Below, piece by piece: positions 37,475 through 47,847 of a stretch of 64,000 nt of DNA (position 1 is the stretch's first letter; each line of letters starts with the position of its first letter). Source of the stretch: an uncultured Parasphingopyxis sp. (lineage in GTDB: Bacteria; Pseudomonadota; Alphaproteobacteria; Sphingomonadales; Sphingomonadaceae). A program made the position numbers and the translations under genes. The stretch lies in contig NZ_CAKZNF010000024.1 of assembly GCF_937129435.1 (NCBI RefSeq), positions 45,178 to 109,177 of the forward strand, written 5' to 3'. The notes under the pieces were generated by a model, which worked only from the letters and a program-made list of their open reading frames with translations, was not told the DNA's origin and ran no database searches.

Positions 37475-39505
37475 TCACATCGGCCTCCCATTGTCGCCTT
37501 GATCTGTTTGGCCCAGCACAACACGACGCGGCACTTCCTCGAAGGCCGATACCGACGCTCCCTCATCGCCCTTGACCCATGCGTGCTGCGGCGGTCCACC
37601 GAAGCGGAGTTTTGATTTCGGTCGTCGCCAGCCGATCTTTTGCATCGCTGAGCTGAGACGGACATTATGATCCTGGGTCCGCTTGCCGGCGTCCCCAAGG
37701 CCGACAGCCTCCCATATATCGCTCGCACGTATCTTACCCTCTAGGCCGTCGAGCCGCTCGCTAAGAAGCTCGTGCCACGGCTCTCGCACCTCACGCTGGC
37801 TTTGCTGAAGGCCAGCCGCTGACCATAAATTTTCAGGCAATCGGATCGGCTCACCATCAGCCTCGCGCATCGCCGCCTCGGCCCACAGTTGGTCGCGATC
37901 AGCCCGCAGCCTCTTGATGTCGAATTGAGAAACCTTCACCGGCCAAAAGCGGCGATTGCCGGTCATGTCGCGCAGATATTCATGATCGTTGGTCGTGCCG
38001 ATGAAGATCGATTGTCTCGGCTGTTCGGTCGTCATGCGGCCATAAGCCAAGCGAGCCTTATCGATGCGTCGGCTCAGCATGGATTTGACGTGCTCGATTT
38101 CGCCCCGCTTCATGCCTTTCAATTCTGCTAACTCAGCAAGCCAGCACCCGGCGATGCGTTCCATGAGCACCTTACTATCGGCGTCCAACGGCACGTCATC
38201 CGTGAACCAATCGTCCCGCACCGCCAGAACTCCGAGCGCGGTGCTTTTGTTCGTTCCTTGCGAGCTTTCGAGGACAAGCATCTCGTCATACTTGCATCCC
38301 GGCTTCCGCACCCGGCGCACCGCCGCGATCAGACAGATCGCGCCGACACTTCGCACATACTCGCTGTCTTCCGCGCCGCCATATTCGTGCAGCCAGCGGT
38401 CCAGTCGCTCGATGCCGTCCCATGTCAGCCCGTCCAGATACTCGCAGACCGGGTGACAAGAATTATCCCGTGCATGGTCGAGAACAATGTCGCAAAAGCG
38501 TTCCTTTGCGAACGCCAACAGAAACCGTTCCTCAATTGAGAGCCGCAGCCTCGTAAGCGCGGCGTCGTCGAGCGCCGGGCCGAAGCCCTCAAGCCCCGAC
38601 AAGAGATACCGATTGGCAAAAGTGTCATAGCTCACCGACACGCCGAGCATTTGCAAAGCACGACGCGCATTAGGTGGCGATCGATAGGGAATGTCGTTTT
38701 GATCGCGGTTGAAATCGTCGGCTTCCGATATCCAAGTGCCGCCGGTGACCGGCGGCGACTCCTCCACGATGGCCAAAAGGTCACCTTTGGTATTTCCTGC
38801 TTCGAGCCAATCGGTCACGTCGCCGTGTTCCGGGAGGCCGGGCAGCTCGATCACCTTTATCGAGCGCGCGACTGGGGCGAGGGCAGCGTAGATCGTGCGC
38901 GCCCGCTGCCGACCGCGATCATCGTTATCGACCATGATGACGACATCGCGGTCCGCGAAATATGAATTGAATTCGTCTTTCCAGTTGAGCGCACCGTTGG
39001 GATTGGTTGTCGCGTTCAGGCCTAGCGCGATCAGCGTGTCGGCATCTTTCTCACCCTCGACGATGAACACCGACCCATCGTCCGCAGCCGTCGCGGCGGT
39101 GAGCTTGTCGAGCGCGTAAAGCAGGTCGGGCGCGTCGCCCTTTCCCTTCAAAATGAGTGTCAGGCCGGGATAATTGTAGAAGGCACGTGGATCTTCGGCC
39201 TTCGCAATTTGAAGGTCGTTCGAGTTGTCGATCCGCCGCCCGATTACGAAGACCTTTTCACCATCAGGGCGTTGCCCCTTGAACACGAAGTAGGCATCGC
39301 GGCCATTGGCGTCGCAGTAGCGAAATTTGGCCTCTATGGTCGTGGCGCTATCCCACAAGGGCCTATCTGGATCGTCGTGCGAATAGGAGCCGGAAGGGGC
39401 TTTATTCTGAATTGTCGTTGGCGGAGAAGGATCGCGAGGGTTTTCATCGTCCCCTTCGGCGGCCCCGGATTCATCGTCCGGGGCCGTTTCCGTATCTCTA
39501 GACAT
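37475..39505 (-). CDS. TOPRIM primase / VapE-like helicase replication protein
   Basis: TOPRIM-like FIVEGEKDADTLIALGL...VVIMVDNDDRGRQRA; VapE region LDGLTWDGIERLDRWLHEYGG, LVLESSQGTNKSTALGVLA, IFIGTTNDHEYLRDMTGNRRFWPVKV. Confidence 0.9.
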   Translation of the reverse strand: MSRDTETAPDDESGAAEGDDENPRDPSPPTTIQNKAPSGSYSHDDPDRPLWDSATTIEAKFRYCDANGRDAYFVFKGQRPDGEKVFVIGRRIDNSNDLQIAKAEDPRAFYNYPGLTLILKGKGDAPDLLYALDKLTAATAADDGSVFIVEGEKDADTLIALGLNATTNPNGALNWKDEFNSYFADRDVVIMVDNDDRGRQRARTIYAALAPVARSIKVIELPGLPEHGDVTDWLEAGNTKGDLLAIVEESPPVTGGTWISEADDFNRDQNDIPYRSPPNARRALQMLGVSVSYDTFANRYLLSGLEGFGPALDDAALTRLRLSIEERFLLAFAKERFCDIVLDHARDNSCHPVCEYLDGLTWDGIERLDRWLHEYGGAEDSEYVRSVGAICLIAAVRRVRKPGCKYDEMLVLESSQGTNKSTALGVLAVRDDWFTDDVPLDADSKVLMERIAGCWLAELAELKGMKRGEIEHVKSMLSRRIDKARLAYGRMTTEQPRQSIFIGTTNDHEYLRDMTGNRRFWPVKVSQFDIKRLRADRDQLWAEAAMREADGEPIRLPENLWSAAGLQQSQREVREPWHELLSERLDGLEGKIRASDIWEAVGLGDAGKRTQDHNVRLSSAMQKIGWRRPKSKLRFGGPPQHAWVKGDEGASVSAFEEVPRRVVLGQTDQGDNGRPM

Positions 39506-39968
39506 TGGCGACCGCCCGGCGCTGGCCCGCCTTTTCGAGGGCGGTATCTACGCGAGCGGCGAGGTTGCGAACGTCGATCATCATCGTAAACGACACGAGG
39601 CCGCCATTGATGAATCCGCTATCGAAATTGAGGCCGTCGGTCGGCTGGATTGAAATCGCGCCGCTCTGAATTACGGTCATGGTGAGTTGGGGCGCGTCGG
39701 GATATTCGCGGACGGCGATCATGAACCGTTCGGCGATCCGAAGCGCGAGCGGCGATTTCATCCCGAAGTGCATCAGGTCATCGACCAGCATCATCATTCC
39801 CGCCTGCCTCGGCGAGAGGCAGCGGGCCTTTCCGAGTTGGGCCTTGTCGCCGCACACGGGACTGCCGGGGTTTTGCTCGAAGATGCCCTGTTTCTGGGGC
39901 CTCGTCATACGCAGCGCGTCGTCCATGACGCGCGGCAGGACTTCCGGGTGGGATTCAAAAATGGACAT
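39498..39968 (-). CDS. Hypothetical satellite protein
   Basis: Intact ORF overlapping the primase start. Confidence 0.5.
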   Translation of the reverse strand: MSIFESHPEVLPRVMDDALRMTRPQKQGIFEQNPGSPVCGDKAQLGKARCLSPRQAGMMMLVDDLMHFGMKSPLALRIAERFMIAVREYPDAPQLTMTVIQSGAISIQPTDGLNFDSGFINGGLVSFTMMIDVRNLAARVDTALEKAGQRRAVANV

Positions 39969-40079
39969 AAGACTTCTCCTTCCGAAGGCGGCTCTCGGCT
40001 GCGGCTATTTCAAAGCCGACAAGAAAAGCCGGTCGGTTTTTCAGATTGGGAGAGACGCTACGAGCGGATCGCCGACGCC

Positions 40080-40334
40080 TCACAGGGCGCAGGGGCGCTC
40101 CGGGCGTTCACGTTCAATGCGTTCGGCGGCTCTCTGGTCAAGCCAAGCGTGCACTTCCGCAGCCAGCCATCCCTTGGATCGGGAGGACAACTTGATGGGG
40201 TGCGGTAGACCTTCAGCTTCCATGAGGCGTTCTATTGCGTTGCGCGAAAGCCCCAAGAGTTGCTGTAATTCCTTTTGCCGGTAGATCAGCCGCGACGGGG
40301 GCGGCTCCATTTCGGCGGTGTCGAGATCGGACAT
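40080..40334 (-). CDS. AlpA-family transcriptional regulator
   Basis: LIYRQKELQQLLGLSRNAIERLMEAEGLPHPIKLSSRSKGWLAAEVHAWLDQRA. Confidence 0.9.
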   Translation of the reverse strand: MSDLDTAEMEPPPSRLIYRQKELQQLLGLSRNAIERLMEAEGLPHPIKLSSRSKGWLAAEVHAWLDQRAAERIERERPERPCAL

Positions 40335-40488
40335 GGCTGCATTCCTTCATTAAGGGGTGCCGAGGCACCAGGAAGGCGCTCGAAAGCGCGCAGCCCTTCA
40401 AGAATACCGAGCCTATTACAGTGTAAAGTGTTTTCTTTTCTGCATAATATCAGTGAGTTAGTGAAGAAGATTGCGAACTCGCTCCGAA

Positions 40489-41721
40489 TCACCCCGCAGT
40501 TCGGATCGGTTCGACGTTTTCGGCACGCGGCTCGATCACCTCGCAATAAGCCGCCCAGTCATCCATCAGCCGCCGCCGCTTCTCGAAAAGATCACCCCGG
40601 CGATAAGCCGCTTCGACAGCGTCGCTGATCGCATGGGCCAGCGCCATCTCGGCCACTGAATCGGGATAGCTGGTCCGCTCCGCCGCCCAATCGCGGAATG
40701 TCGAACGGAAACCGTGAGCGGTGATATCGGTCCGGTCCATCCTGCGAAGCACGGCCAAGAACGACATATTGCTGAGCGGCTTTCCCTTCGACTTGGGACT
40801 GATGAAGACGAAATCATTGCCGTCTTCGCGCGGAAGCTCCGACAGGATTTGGACGGCTCGCGCCGAAAGTGGGATGCGGTGTTCACGCCGTGCCTTCATC
40901 CGCTCTGCCGGAATCGTCCAAGTCCGCTGTTGCAGATCGATCTCACTCCAAGTCGCGCCGATAGTCTCACTAGTGCGGGCGGCGGTCAGAATAGTGAACT
41001 CGAATGCGCGGGCAGCCACACCCTCTCGCGCCCGTAGATCGTGCAGGAACATAGCTACATCGTCGAAAGGTAGGGCGGCGTGGTTCTTTACTCGCTTCAC
41101 CTTCGAGAGGGGCGCTAGCAGATGGTCGAGATTGCCCTTCAGTCGCGCCGGGTTTTCACCGGTGCGCAGCTTTCGAGCCTTTGCCCGATCCAGCACTTTT
41201 TCGATCCGCGACCGAACGCGCCCGGCTGTTTCAGACTTCGTGGTCCAGATCGGCTCTAGGACCGCATACACATCGTCGGTCGATATGTCGGCGACGCTCA
41301 TATCTCCGATTTTCGGAAATGCGTGCATCTCCAGCGAGGATCGCCACTGCTTCTCGCTCTTGTCGTTCGTCCAGCTGGGAGCGAGCGCCTTGATGCAATC
41401 TTCGGCCATCTCGCGAAACGTGGTTTGCTTCTTGCGACGCTTCGCTTGATTGCCTTTCCGCTCTTCGATTGGATCCACGCCCTCGCGCACGAGCTTGCGA
41501 AGAAGGACGGCTTGATCCCTCGCTTCGTCCAGCGTCACCAAGTCGAGCGGACCAATGCCCATCTCGCGCGGCTTCCCGTCGAACGAATATCGGAACTCCC
41601 ATCGCTTCGCCCCGGTCGGCGAAACGATCAGCCACAGGTTGCGGCCGTCGCCGTGTTTGCCCGGTTTGGCCTTGTCGATCCTCGTTTTAGTCAGCTTCAT
41701 TTGAACCGCCCTCCAGAGCAA
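40489..41721 (-). CDS. int: Tyrosine-type site-specific integrase (element 1)
   Basis: N-terminal DUF4102-type arm domain, TAARTSETIGATWSEID, HGFRSTFRDWA, C-terminal AYRRGDLFEKRRRLMDDWA. Confidence 0.95.
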   Translation of the reverse strand: MLWRAVQMKLTKTRIDKAKPGKHGDGRNLWLIVSPTGAKRWEFRYSFDGKPREMGIGPLDLVTLDEARDQAVLLRKLVREGVDPIEERKGNQAKRRKKQTTFREMAEDCIKALAPSWTNDKSEKQWRSSLEMHAFPKIGDMSVADISTDDVYAVLEPIWTTKSETAGRVRSRIEKVLDRAKARKLRTGENPARLKGNLDHLLAPLSKVKRVKNHAALPFDDVAMFLHDLRAREGVAARAFEFTILTAARTSETIGATWSEIDLQQRTWTIPAERMKARREHRIPLSARAVQILSELPREDGNDFVFISPKSKGKPLSNMSFLAVLRRMDRTDITAHGFRSTFRDWAAERTSYPDSVAEMALAHAISDAVEAAYRRGDLFEKRRRLMDDWAAYCEVIEPRAENVEPIRTAG

Positions 41722-41880
41722 GCCTGTGATCTACCGACCCCTGATATAACCCCTGATTTGTTCGGTAGTCTACAGGTAATTCGAGGGCGCTAGAGGCACA
41801 AGGCACACCGCAAATGGTTCAAAAAATCTCGGAAAACCGTGATCTAGAGGTCTGTTCGAGGATAGGAGCTATCGGGCAGG

Positions 41881-41969
<89 letters not shown>

Positions 41970-42095
41970 GCAAGACTTGAGGGGCAACCCGGCGATGCCG
42001 GGCGGGCCGTTCAGGGCGCGCGCATTAGCCGATGCCAACACGCTTGCCAAGCCGGTGCTTGTCTCTCCGGGGCCCCACGCCTACATTCCTGGGCA

Positions 42096-42479
42096 ATGAA
42101 TAGCGAAACGCCCTCCCTCCCCGGCCGCGCCGCGCTTGGCGCCGATGCGCCGCCCGTGGCGCATGCGAAGTTCAATATCGGCGATGTGCTGAAGCACCGC
42201 CTGTTCGAATTTCGCGGCGTCGTGTTCGATATCGATCCCGTCTTCGCCAATAGCGAGGAATGGTATGAGGCGATCCCCGAACATGTCCGCCCGGCCAAGG
42301 ACCAGCCCTTTTATCACCTGCTCGCCGAAAACGAGGATTCGAGCTACGTCGCCTATGTGAGCCAGCAGAACCTGCTCCATGACGACAGCGACGAGCCGAT
42401 CGACCATCCCGCGATCGGCGGTATCTTCGACAGCTATGGCAGCGGCCGATACACGCTGCGCCCCGAACACAAGCATTGA
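42096..42479 (+). CDS. hspQ: Heat shock protein HspQ
   Basis: AKFNIGDVLKHRLFEFRGVVFDIDPVFANSEEWYEAIPEHVRPAKDQPFYHLLAENE. Confidence 0.93.
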   Translation: MNSETPSLPGRAALGADAPPVAHAKFNIGDVLKHRLFEFRGVVFDIDPVFANSEEWYEAIPEHVRPAKDQPFYHLLAENEDSSYVAYVSQQNLLHDDSDEPIDHPAIGGIFDSYGSGRYTLRPEHKH

Positions 42480-42544
42480 TCCTGCCGTGACGCGGTACGA
42501 CGGGACGAAACGACAAGAGCCGCGACACGGGTAGGAGAGACAAT

Positions 42545-43345
42545 TTGGCAACCGCTGCACAACCGGCACCGCGTGAGGTGTCCCGACCATCGCGCCTGCT
42601 GACCTTTTCGGAGCTGCACCGCGCGATGTTCGAACTCGGCACGCTGCCGCTGGCATCGCCGCTGCTTTATTCGGCGCCGCGGGGCGACGGGCATCCGGTG
42701 CTCGTCTTGCCCGGCTTCATGACGAGCGACCGTTCGACGCGGATCCTGCGGCGCTATCTTCGCCGCCTCGGCTATGACGTGCATCGCTGGGAGCTGGGGC
42801 GCAATCTCGGCCCCCGCGCGGTGGGCGAGAATGGCGAGCTGCTGCACGAGCGGCTGCACGAAATCATGGACAATTGCAGCGGACAGAAGGTCAGCCTTGT
42901 CGGCTGGAGCCTTGGCGGCGCGATGGCGCGGCAGCTTGGCCAGCGCTTTCCCGATACGGTGCGCCAAGTGATTACGCTGGGTTCGCCGCTGCAGGGCAGC
43001 CCGCGATCGACGACGGTGTGGCGCGTCTATGAGGCGGCGACCGGCGAAAAGGTGACGAGCGACAAGGTGCGTGAGCAGATGGCGGAGATCGCCGCGCCGC
43101 CGCCCGTTCCGACCACCGCGATCTTCAGCAAAGGCGATGGCGTCGTCCCTTGGCAGAATTGCTGCGTCGCAGAGGGCGAGCAGAGCGAGAATGTCGAGGT
43201 CTATGGCAGCCATTGCGGGCTCGGCGTCAACGGCACGGTGCTTTACGTCGTCGCCGACCGGCTCGCGCAGCCCGAAGGCGAGTGGTCCAAGTTCGACAAT
43301 TCGGGATTGCGCCGCCTGATCTATCCGTCGGGTGCCATGCACTAA
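42545..43345 (+). CDS. Alpha/beta hydrolase (lipase-like)
   Basis: PVLVLPGFMTSDRSTRILRRYLRRLGYDVH, LVGWSLGGAMAR. Confidence 0.85.
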   Translation: MATAAQPAPREVSRPSRLLTFSELHRAMFELGTLPLASPLLYSAPRGDGHPVLVLPGFMTSDRSTRILRRYLRRLGYDVHRWELGRNLGPRAVGENGELLHERLHEIMDNCSGQKVSLVGWSLGGAMARQLGQRFPDTVRQVITLGSPLQGSPRSTTVWRVYEAATGEKVTSDKVREQMAEIAAPPPVPTTAIFSKGDGVVPWQNCCVAEGEQSENVEVYGSHCGLGVNGTVLYVVADRLAQPEGEWSKFDNSGLRRLIYPSGAMH

Positions 43346-43368
43346 ATCCTCCCCGGAACGGGGAGGAA

Positions 43369-44847
43369 TTAGCCCGCAGCCGCCTTCTTCCGGCTCGCCG
43401 TCTTCTTCGAGGATGACTTACGCTTGGGCTTCGGCAGCGCCGCCGCCTTCAACTCCTCGAACGCTTCGCGCAGGCAATCGGCATAGCGCTCCGGATCGTT
43501 CACCGTATCGCGATCGGCGGTGAACGAGACGCAGATCGTGCCGTTATAGCTGTACACCGGGTGGATCAGGCCCATGCCGTCGAAGATCGGGCCGGTGCCG
43601 TATTGCTCGATCAGCTGCGCGCCGGCGAAATAGAGCGGGACGGGCGGGCCCGGCACGTTGGTGACGACGCAGTTGAAGGCGGGGTCGTGGGCATTGGCGA
43701 GACCCGCACGCGAATAGAGCCGCGCGCCGAGCCCCATCAGCCCGCCGGGCGAAACCTCGCTGAACTGGGCGAGGTTGCGCGCGCCGATGGCGTTGGTGAG
43801 CGCCTTCGCGCCCTTCGACTTGTCGTGCACCAGCCGCAGCCGCTCCACCGGTTCCTCGACGCTCGTGCCGAGATTGACGAGCATGCCGGAAACCTGGTTG
43901 CCGAGCGCGCTTTTCTCTTCCTCGGTCCGCACGGAGATCGGCGCAAAGGCGATCAGGTCCTTCTTCGGCAGGTCCTCATGATGCGTCAGATATTTGCGCA
44001 AGGCCCCGCCGACGACCGACAGGATAACGTCGTTCACCGTCGCGCCTTCGACGGCGTTCTTGATCGCCTTCACCTCGTCGAGATCGAACCGCACGCCATC
44101 GACGACGCGGTGCGAGGAGACCGTCCGGTTGAACAGCGTCTTCGGCGCGCTTCCCGTCGTAGGCAGGTTGAGGTCGCGCGACAAAAGCCCCGTCGACGCC
44201 TTGGCCATGCCGGGGATCGAGCGAGCGATGATGTCGGCGACTTTCAGCGGCTGCCGCACGGCGTTGACCTGTGCGCGGATCAGCAGTTCGGCATCGCTCG
44301 GCTTGGTGTCCGCCTTCCAGCTGACGTCGAACTTGCGCTCCGGCACGTCGGGCGTGAGATCGTGGATCGCCGTCGTCATCTCGACGCCCGACATGCCGTC
44401 GATCGCGGCATGGTGCACCTTGGAAAGGATGGCGATGGAGCCCTTGGGCAGCCCGTCGATATTGTCGAGGCCTTCGATGATCGTGAATTCCCAGAGCGGC
44501 TTGTTGAGATCGAGCGGCCGGGCATGGAGCCGGGCGGCGAGGATGCAGAGTTGCCGCCAGTCGCCGGGCTCGGGCAGCGCGATATGGCGGACATGATATT
44601 CGAGATCGAAATCGGGGTCTTCGATCCAATAGGGATGATCGAGATCGAACGGCACGCGCACCAGCCGCCGCCGGAACGCCCAGGCGCCGTCGAGCCGGCT
44701 CTCCACAAAGGCAAGCACCTCCTTGAAGCGCAGCCTGCCATTGGGCGAAGTCGACGGATCGTAGATGGCGAGGCTGCCGATATGCATCGGCGTGTTCGGC
44801 GTTTCGAGATAGACGAAGCTCGCATCGAGCCCGGTCAGTTGCTGCAT
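43369..44847 (-). CDS. Wax ester synthase / diacylglycerol acyltransferase (WS/DGAT)
   Basis: MQQLTGLDASFVYLETPNTPMHIG; HHAAIDGMSG (HHxxxDG). Confidence 0.95.
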   Translation of the reverse strand: MQQLTGLDASFVYLETPNTPMHIGSLAIYDPSTSPNGRLRFKEVLAFVESRLDGAWAFRRRLVRVPFDLDHPYWIEDPDFDLEYHVRHIALPEPGDWRQLCILAARLHARPLDLNKPLWEFTIIEGLDNIDGLPKGSIAILSKVHHAAIDGMSGVEMTTAIHDLTPDVPERKFDVSWKADTKPSDAELLIRAQVNAVRQPLKVADIIARSIPGMAKASTGLLSRDLNLPTTGSAPKTLFNRTVSSHRVVDGVRFDLDEVKAIKNAVEGATVNDVILSVVGGALRKYLTHHEDLPKKDLIAFAPISVRTEEEKSALGNQVSGMLVNLGTSVEEPVERLRLVHDKSKGAKALTNAIGARNLAQFSEVSPGGLMGLGARLYSRAGLANAHDPAFNCVVTNVPGPPVPLYFAGAQLIEQYGTGPIFDGMGLIHPVYSYNGTICVSFTADRDTVNDPERYADCLREAFEELKAAALPKPKRKSSSKKTASRKKAAAG

Positions 44848-45025
44848 GTCACCTCTCCCCGCCGACTCGTTTTGGGTGCGGTCGGCTTTGTTCGCCAACG
44901 GCTAGCATGGACGGCAGCGATCCCCAAAAGCACGGCCGCCGCAAAATGGGACGTCCGCAAGCGCAATCCGCATTTGACATGGCCCGGCTTTCCGTCGAAT
45001 CTTGCCCGCTGAGAGAGGAGACATC

Positions 45026-46717
45026 ATGGCAACCAGGGGTCCGGATATCGGAGAGGAAGCCGCGCAATCGACCATGGCGCTCGGCCCGCTAGTCGGGCTG
45101 GCGCGCGAGGATTTCGTCGGCGCGATCGCGCTGATGCTGCGGCAGACGGCGGCCGATCCGGCGACGACCTTCAAGCATATGCGCGGTTTTTCCGACGATG
45201 TCGTCCAGATCATGACGGGCAAGTCGGAGCTTGCGCCCGAGCCGCGCGACAAACGCTTCAAGGACCCCGCCTTTCAGTACAACCCCTTCATGAAGGCGGG
45301 GATGCAGTATTTCCTTGCCGTGCAGAAGGGCATGAAGAACTGGATCGACGAGCTCGAGCTCGATGCGATCGAGCGCGACCGGGCAAGCTTCATCTCGCAG
45401 ATCATCATCGACGCCTTGTCGCCGACCAACACGCTCGCCGGCAATCCGATGGCGCAGAAACGGCTGATCGACAGCGGCGGAATGTCGCTGATCAAGGGCC
45501 TCAAAAACGCCTATGAGGACATCACCCAGAATGAGGGGATGGTCAGCCAGGTCGACAAGAAGCCGTTCAAGCTCGGCGAGAATGTCGCCACGTCGGAAGG
45601 CGCCGTCGTCTACCGCAACGAGATGATGGAGCTGATCCAGTATGCGCCGCAGACCGACACGGTCCATGCGATCCCGCAGCTCACCATCCCGCCGCAGATC
45701 AACAAGATGTACATCAACGACCTGTCGCCCGACAAAAGTGTGGTGAAGTGGCAGGTCGACAACGGCATCCAGACCTTCGTCATCTCGTGGCGCAACCCGC
45801 AGCCCGAGCACGGGGACTGGGGCATGGACGAATATATCGAAAGCTGTATCGAGGCGCTCGACGCGATCCAGGAGATTACGGGGTCGGACACGATCAACCT
45901 GTCGGGCGGCTGTTCGGGGGGGCAGACGCTGTCGGTGCTGCTGTCCAAACTCGCGGCAGACGGCGACAAGCGCGCCGGTGCGGCGACGATCATGGTCTGC
46001 GTGCTTGAACCCAAGCCCGGCGATACCGAGGCCGCCTCGCTGGTTTCCAAGAACAGCCTCGAAATCGCCAAGCGGCGCGCCGCCAAGGGCGATGTCATTC
46101 CGGGCAGCGATCTCGCGCGCGGTTTCGCCTGGCTGCGTCCCAACGACCTGATCTGGAACTATGTCATCAACAATTACCTGATGGGAGGCGATCCGCCGGC
46201 CTTCGACGTGTTGTTCTGGAACGCCGACGCGACCAATCTCTCGGCGACGCTGATGGGCGATTTCCTGAAAATCTACGAAAGCAACGGCTTTGCCGAACCC
46301 GGCGCGCTGCATATCGCCGGTCACGATCTCGACCTGACCAGGGTGAAGAGCGACCTCTTCATCCTGGGCGGCGTCACCGATCATATCACGCCCTGGCGCG
46401 CCTGCTATCGTTCGACGCAACTCTTCGGATCGAAGAGCGTCGAATTCGTGCTGTCGCAATCGGGGCATATGCAGGCGATCCTCAACCCGCCCGGCAATCC
46501 CAAGGCGAAATATTTCAAGGCGGGAAAGAAGGGCCAGCCGCCGGCATCGGTCGACAAGTGGCTCGAGGGCGCCGCCGAAGTCGGCGAAAGCTGGTGGCCC
46601 TATTGGATGGAATGGCTGCAGACGCGATCGGGCGACAAGGTGGACGCACCCAAATCGCTCGGCAGCAAGAAGCACAAGCCGATGGAGCCCGCGCCGGGGA
46701 CATATGTCTTTGACTGA
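45026..46717 (+). CDS. phaC: Class I poly(R)-hydroxyalkanoate synthase
   Basis: INLSGGCSGGQTLSVL (GxCxGG), LFILGGVTDHITPW, QSGHMQAILNPPGN. Confidence 0.93.
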   Translation: MATRGPDIGEEAAQSTMALGPLVGLAREDFVGAIALMLRQTAADPATTFKHMRGFSDDVVQIMTGKSELAPEPRDKRFKDPAFQYNPFMKAGMQYFLAVQKGMKNWIDELELDAIERDRASFISQIIIDALSPTNTLAGNPMAQKRLIDSGGMSLIKGLKNAYEDITQNEGMVSQVDKKPFKLGENVATSEGAVVYRNEMMELIQYAPQTDTVHAIPQLTIPPQINKMYINDLSPDKSVVKWQVDNGIQTFVISWRNPQPEHGDWGMDEYIESCIEALDAIQEITGSDTINLSGGCSGGQTLSVLLSKLAADGDKRAGAATIMVCVLEPKPGDTEAASLVSKNSLEIAKRRAAKGDVIPGSDLARGFAWLRPNDLIWNYVINNYLMGGDPPAFDVLFWNADATNLSATLMGDFLKIYESNGFAEPGALHIAGHDLDLTRVKSDLFILGGVTDHITPWRACYRSTQLFGSKSVEFVLSQSGHMQAILNPPGNPKAKYFKAGKKGQPPASVDKWLEGAAEVGESWWPYWMEWLQTRSGDKVDAPKSLGSKKHKPMEPAPGTYVFD

Positions 46718-46745
46718 AGTAGAAGACCCGCAGCTGGACACGACC

Positions 46746-46858
46746 TTCTCCCCTCCCGCTTGCGGGAGGGGCCGGGGGTGGGTCCTGTCTAAAGCGACAT
46801 ACCCGTCTACGACCGGCACACCCACCCCTAACCCCTCCCGCAAGCGGGAGGGGAATTG
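46746..46858. repeat. Inverted-repeat intergenic element
   Basis: CCCCTCCCGCTTGCGGGAGGGGCCGGGGGTGGG ... CACCCCTAACCCCTCCCGCAAGCGGGAGGGG. Confidence 0.75.
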
Positions 46859-46878
46859 AAATTTTCAACGGAGACCCA

Positions 46879-47724
46879 ATGCCCAAATCGCACATGGCCG
46901 CGCCGGAATGCCGGCTCGAAAAGGTCGACGGCAAGACGCTGAACGTGGCGCATTGGCGCTATACGGGGCCGGAGAACGGCAAGTTGCCGATCCTGTTCTT
47001 CAACGGCATCGGCGCCAATACCGAAGTCGTCGCGCCGCTGCCCGACATGCTCGGCGACCGGGACTTCATCACCTTCGACATGCCCGGTATCGGCGATTCC
47101 CCCGATCCGGTCATCCCCTACACTCCGATCTGGATGGCGCGGATCGCGGCGCTGATTCTCGATCGATACGAGATGGAAGCCGTCGATGTGATGGGCGTCA
47201 GCTGGGGCGGCGGGCTGGCCCAGCAATTCGCGCTCCAGCATCCCGAGCGCACCTACCGGCTCATCCTCGTCGCGACGACGGCGGGAATGGTGATGGTGCC
47301 GGGCAAATGGGAGGCACTGTCGAAAATGGCCGACCCGCGCCGCTATATCGACCCGAAGTTCATGGAGACGCATTTCGAAACGCTCTACGGGGACCGGCGC
47401 AAGGATTCGCAAGGCCATACGCTCCGGATCAAGCCACCGTCGAAGCGCGGCTATTTCTATCAGCTACTCGCCATGGCGGGCTGGACGAGCGCGCCCTTCC
47501 TGCCCTTCCTGAAGGCGCCGACGCTGGTGATGACCGGAGATCGCGACCCGATCGTGCGCCCGATCAACGGCCAGATCCTGCATACGTTGATCCCCGACAG
47601 CCAGCTCGAGATCATTCCCGATGGCGGCCATCTGTTCATGCTCAGCCATGCCGAAGAATTCGTCGCCCATGTCCGGCGTTTCCTCGATGCAGAGGCTTCG
47701 GAAAAGGCGGCGCAAGCGGCCTGA
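46879..47724 (+). CDS. phaZ: Poly(3-hydroxyalkanoate) depolymerase-like alpha/beta hydrolase
   Basis: ILFFNGIGANTEVVAPL, VDVMGVSWGGGLAQQFALQHPERTYRLILVATTAGMVMVPGK resembles mcl-PHA depolymerases; follows phaC. Confidence 0.8.
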   Translation: MPKSHMAAPECRLEKVDGKTLNVAHWRYTGPENGKLPILFFNGIGANTEVVAPLPDMLGDRDFITFDMPGIGDSPDPVIPYTPIWMARIAALILDRYEMEAVDVMGVSWGGGLAQQFALQHPERTYRLILVATTAGMVMVPGKWEALSKMADPRRYIDPKFMETHFETLYGDRRKDSQGHTLRIKPPSKRGYFYQLLAMAGWTSAPFLPFLKAPTLVMTGDRDPIVRPINGQILHTLIPDSQLEIIPDGGHLFMLSHAEEFVAHVRRFLDAEASEKAAQAA

Positions 47725-47847
47725 TTTATCGCGCCGCGTCGGTTGACATCGGCGGCACCTTCCCATATTTGGCGCGCTTTCCCGCGCGGGGGATGGGCCG
47801 TGGCCGATTCTGCGCGCGATATCAAAATTGAAGAGAAGACCAGGACC

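Noticed and set aside
45089-46843. 584-aa - strand ORF
   Set aside because: Antisense to phaC, which has clear synthase motifs
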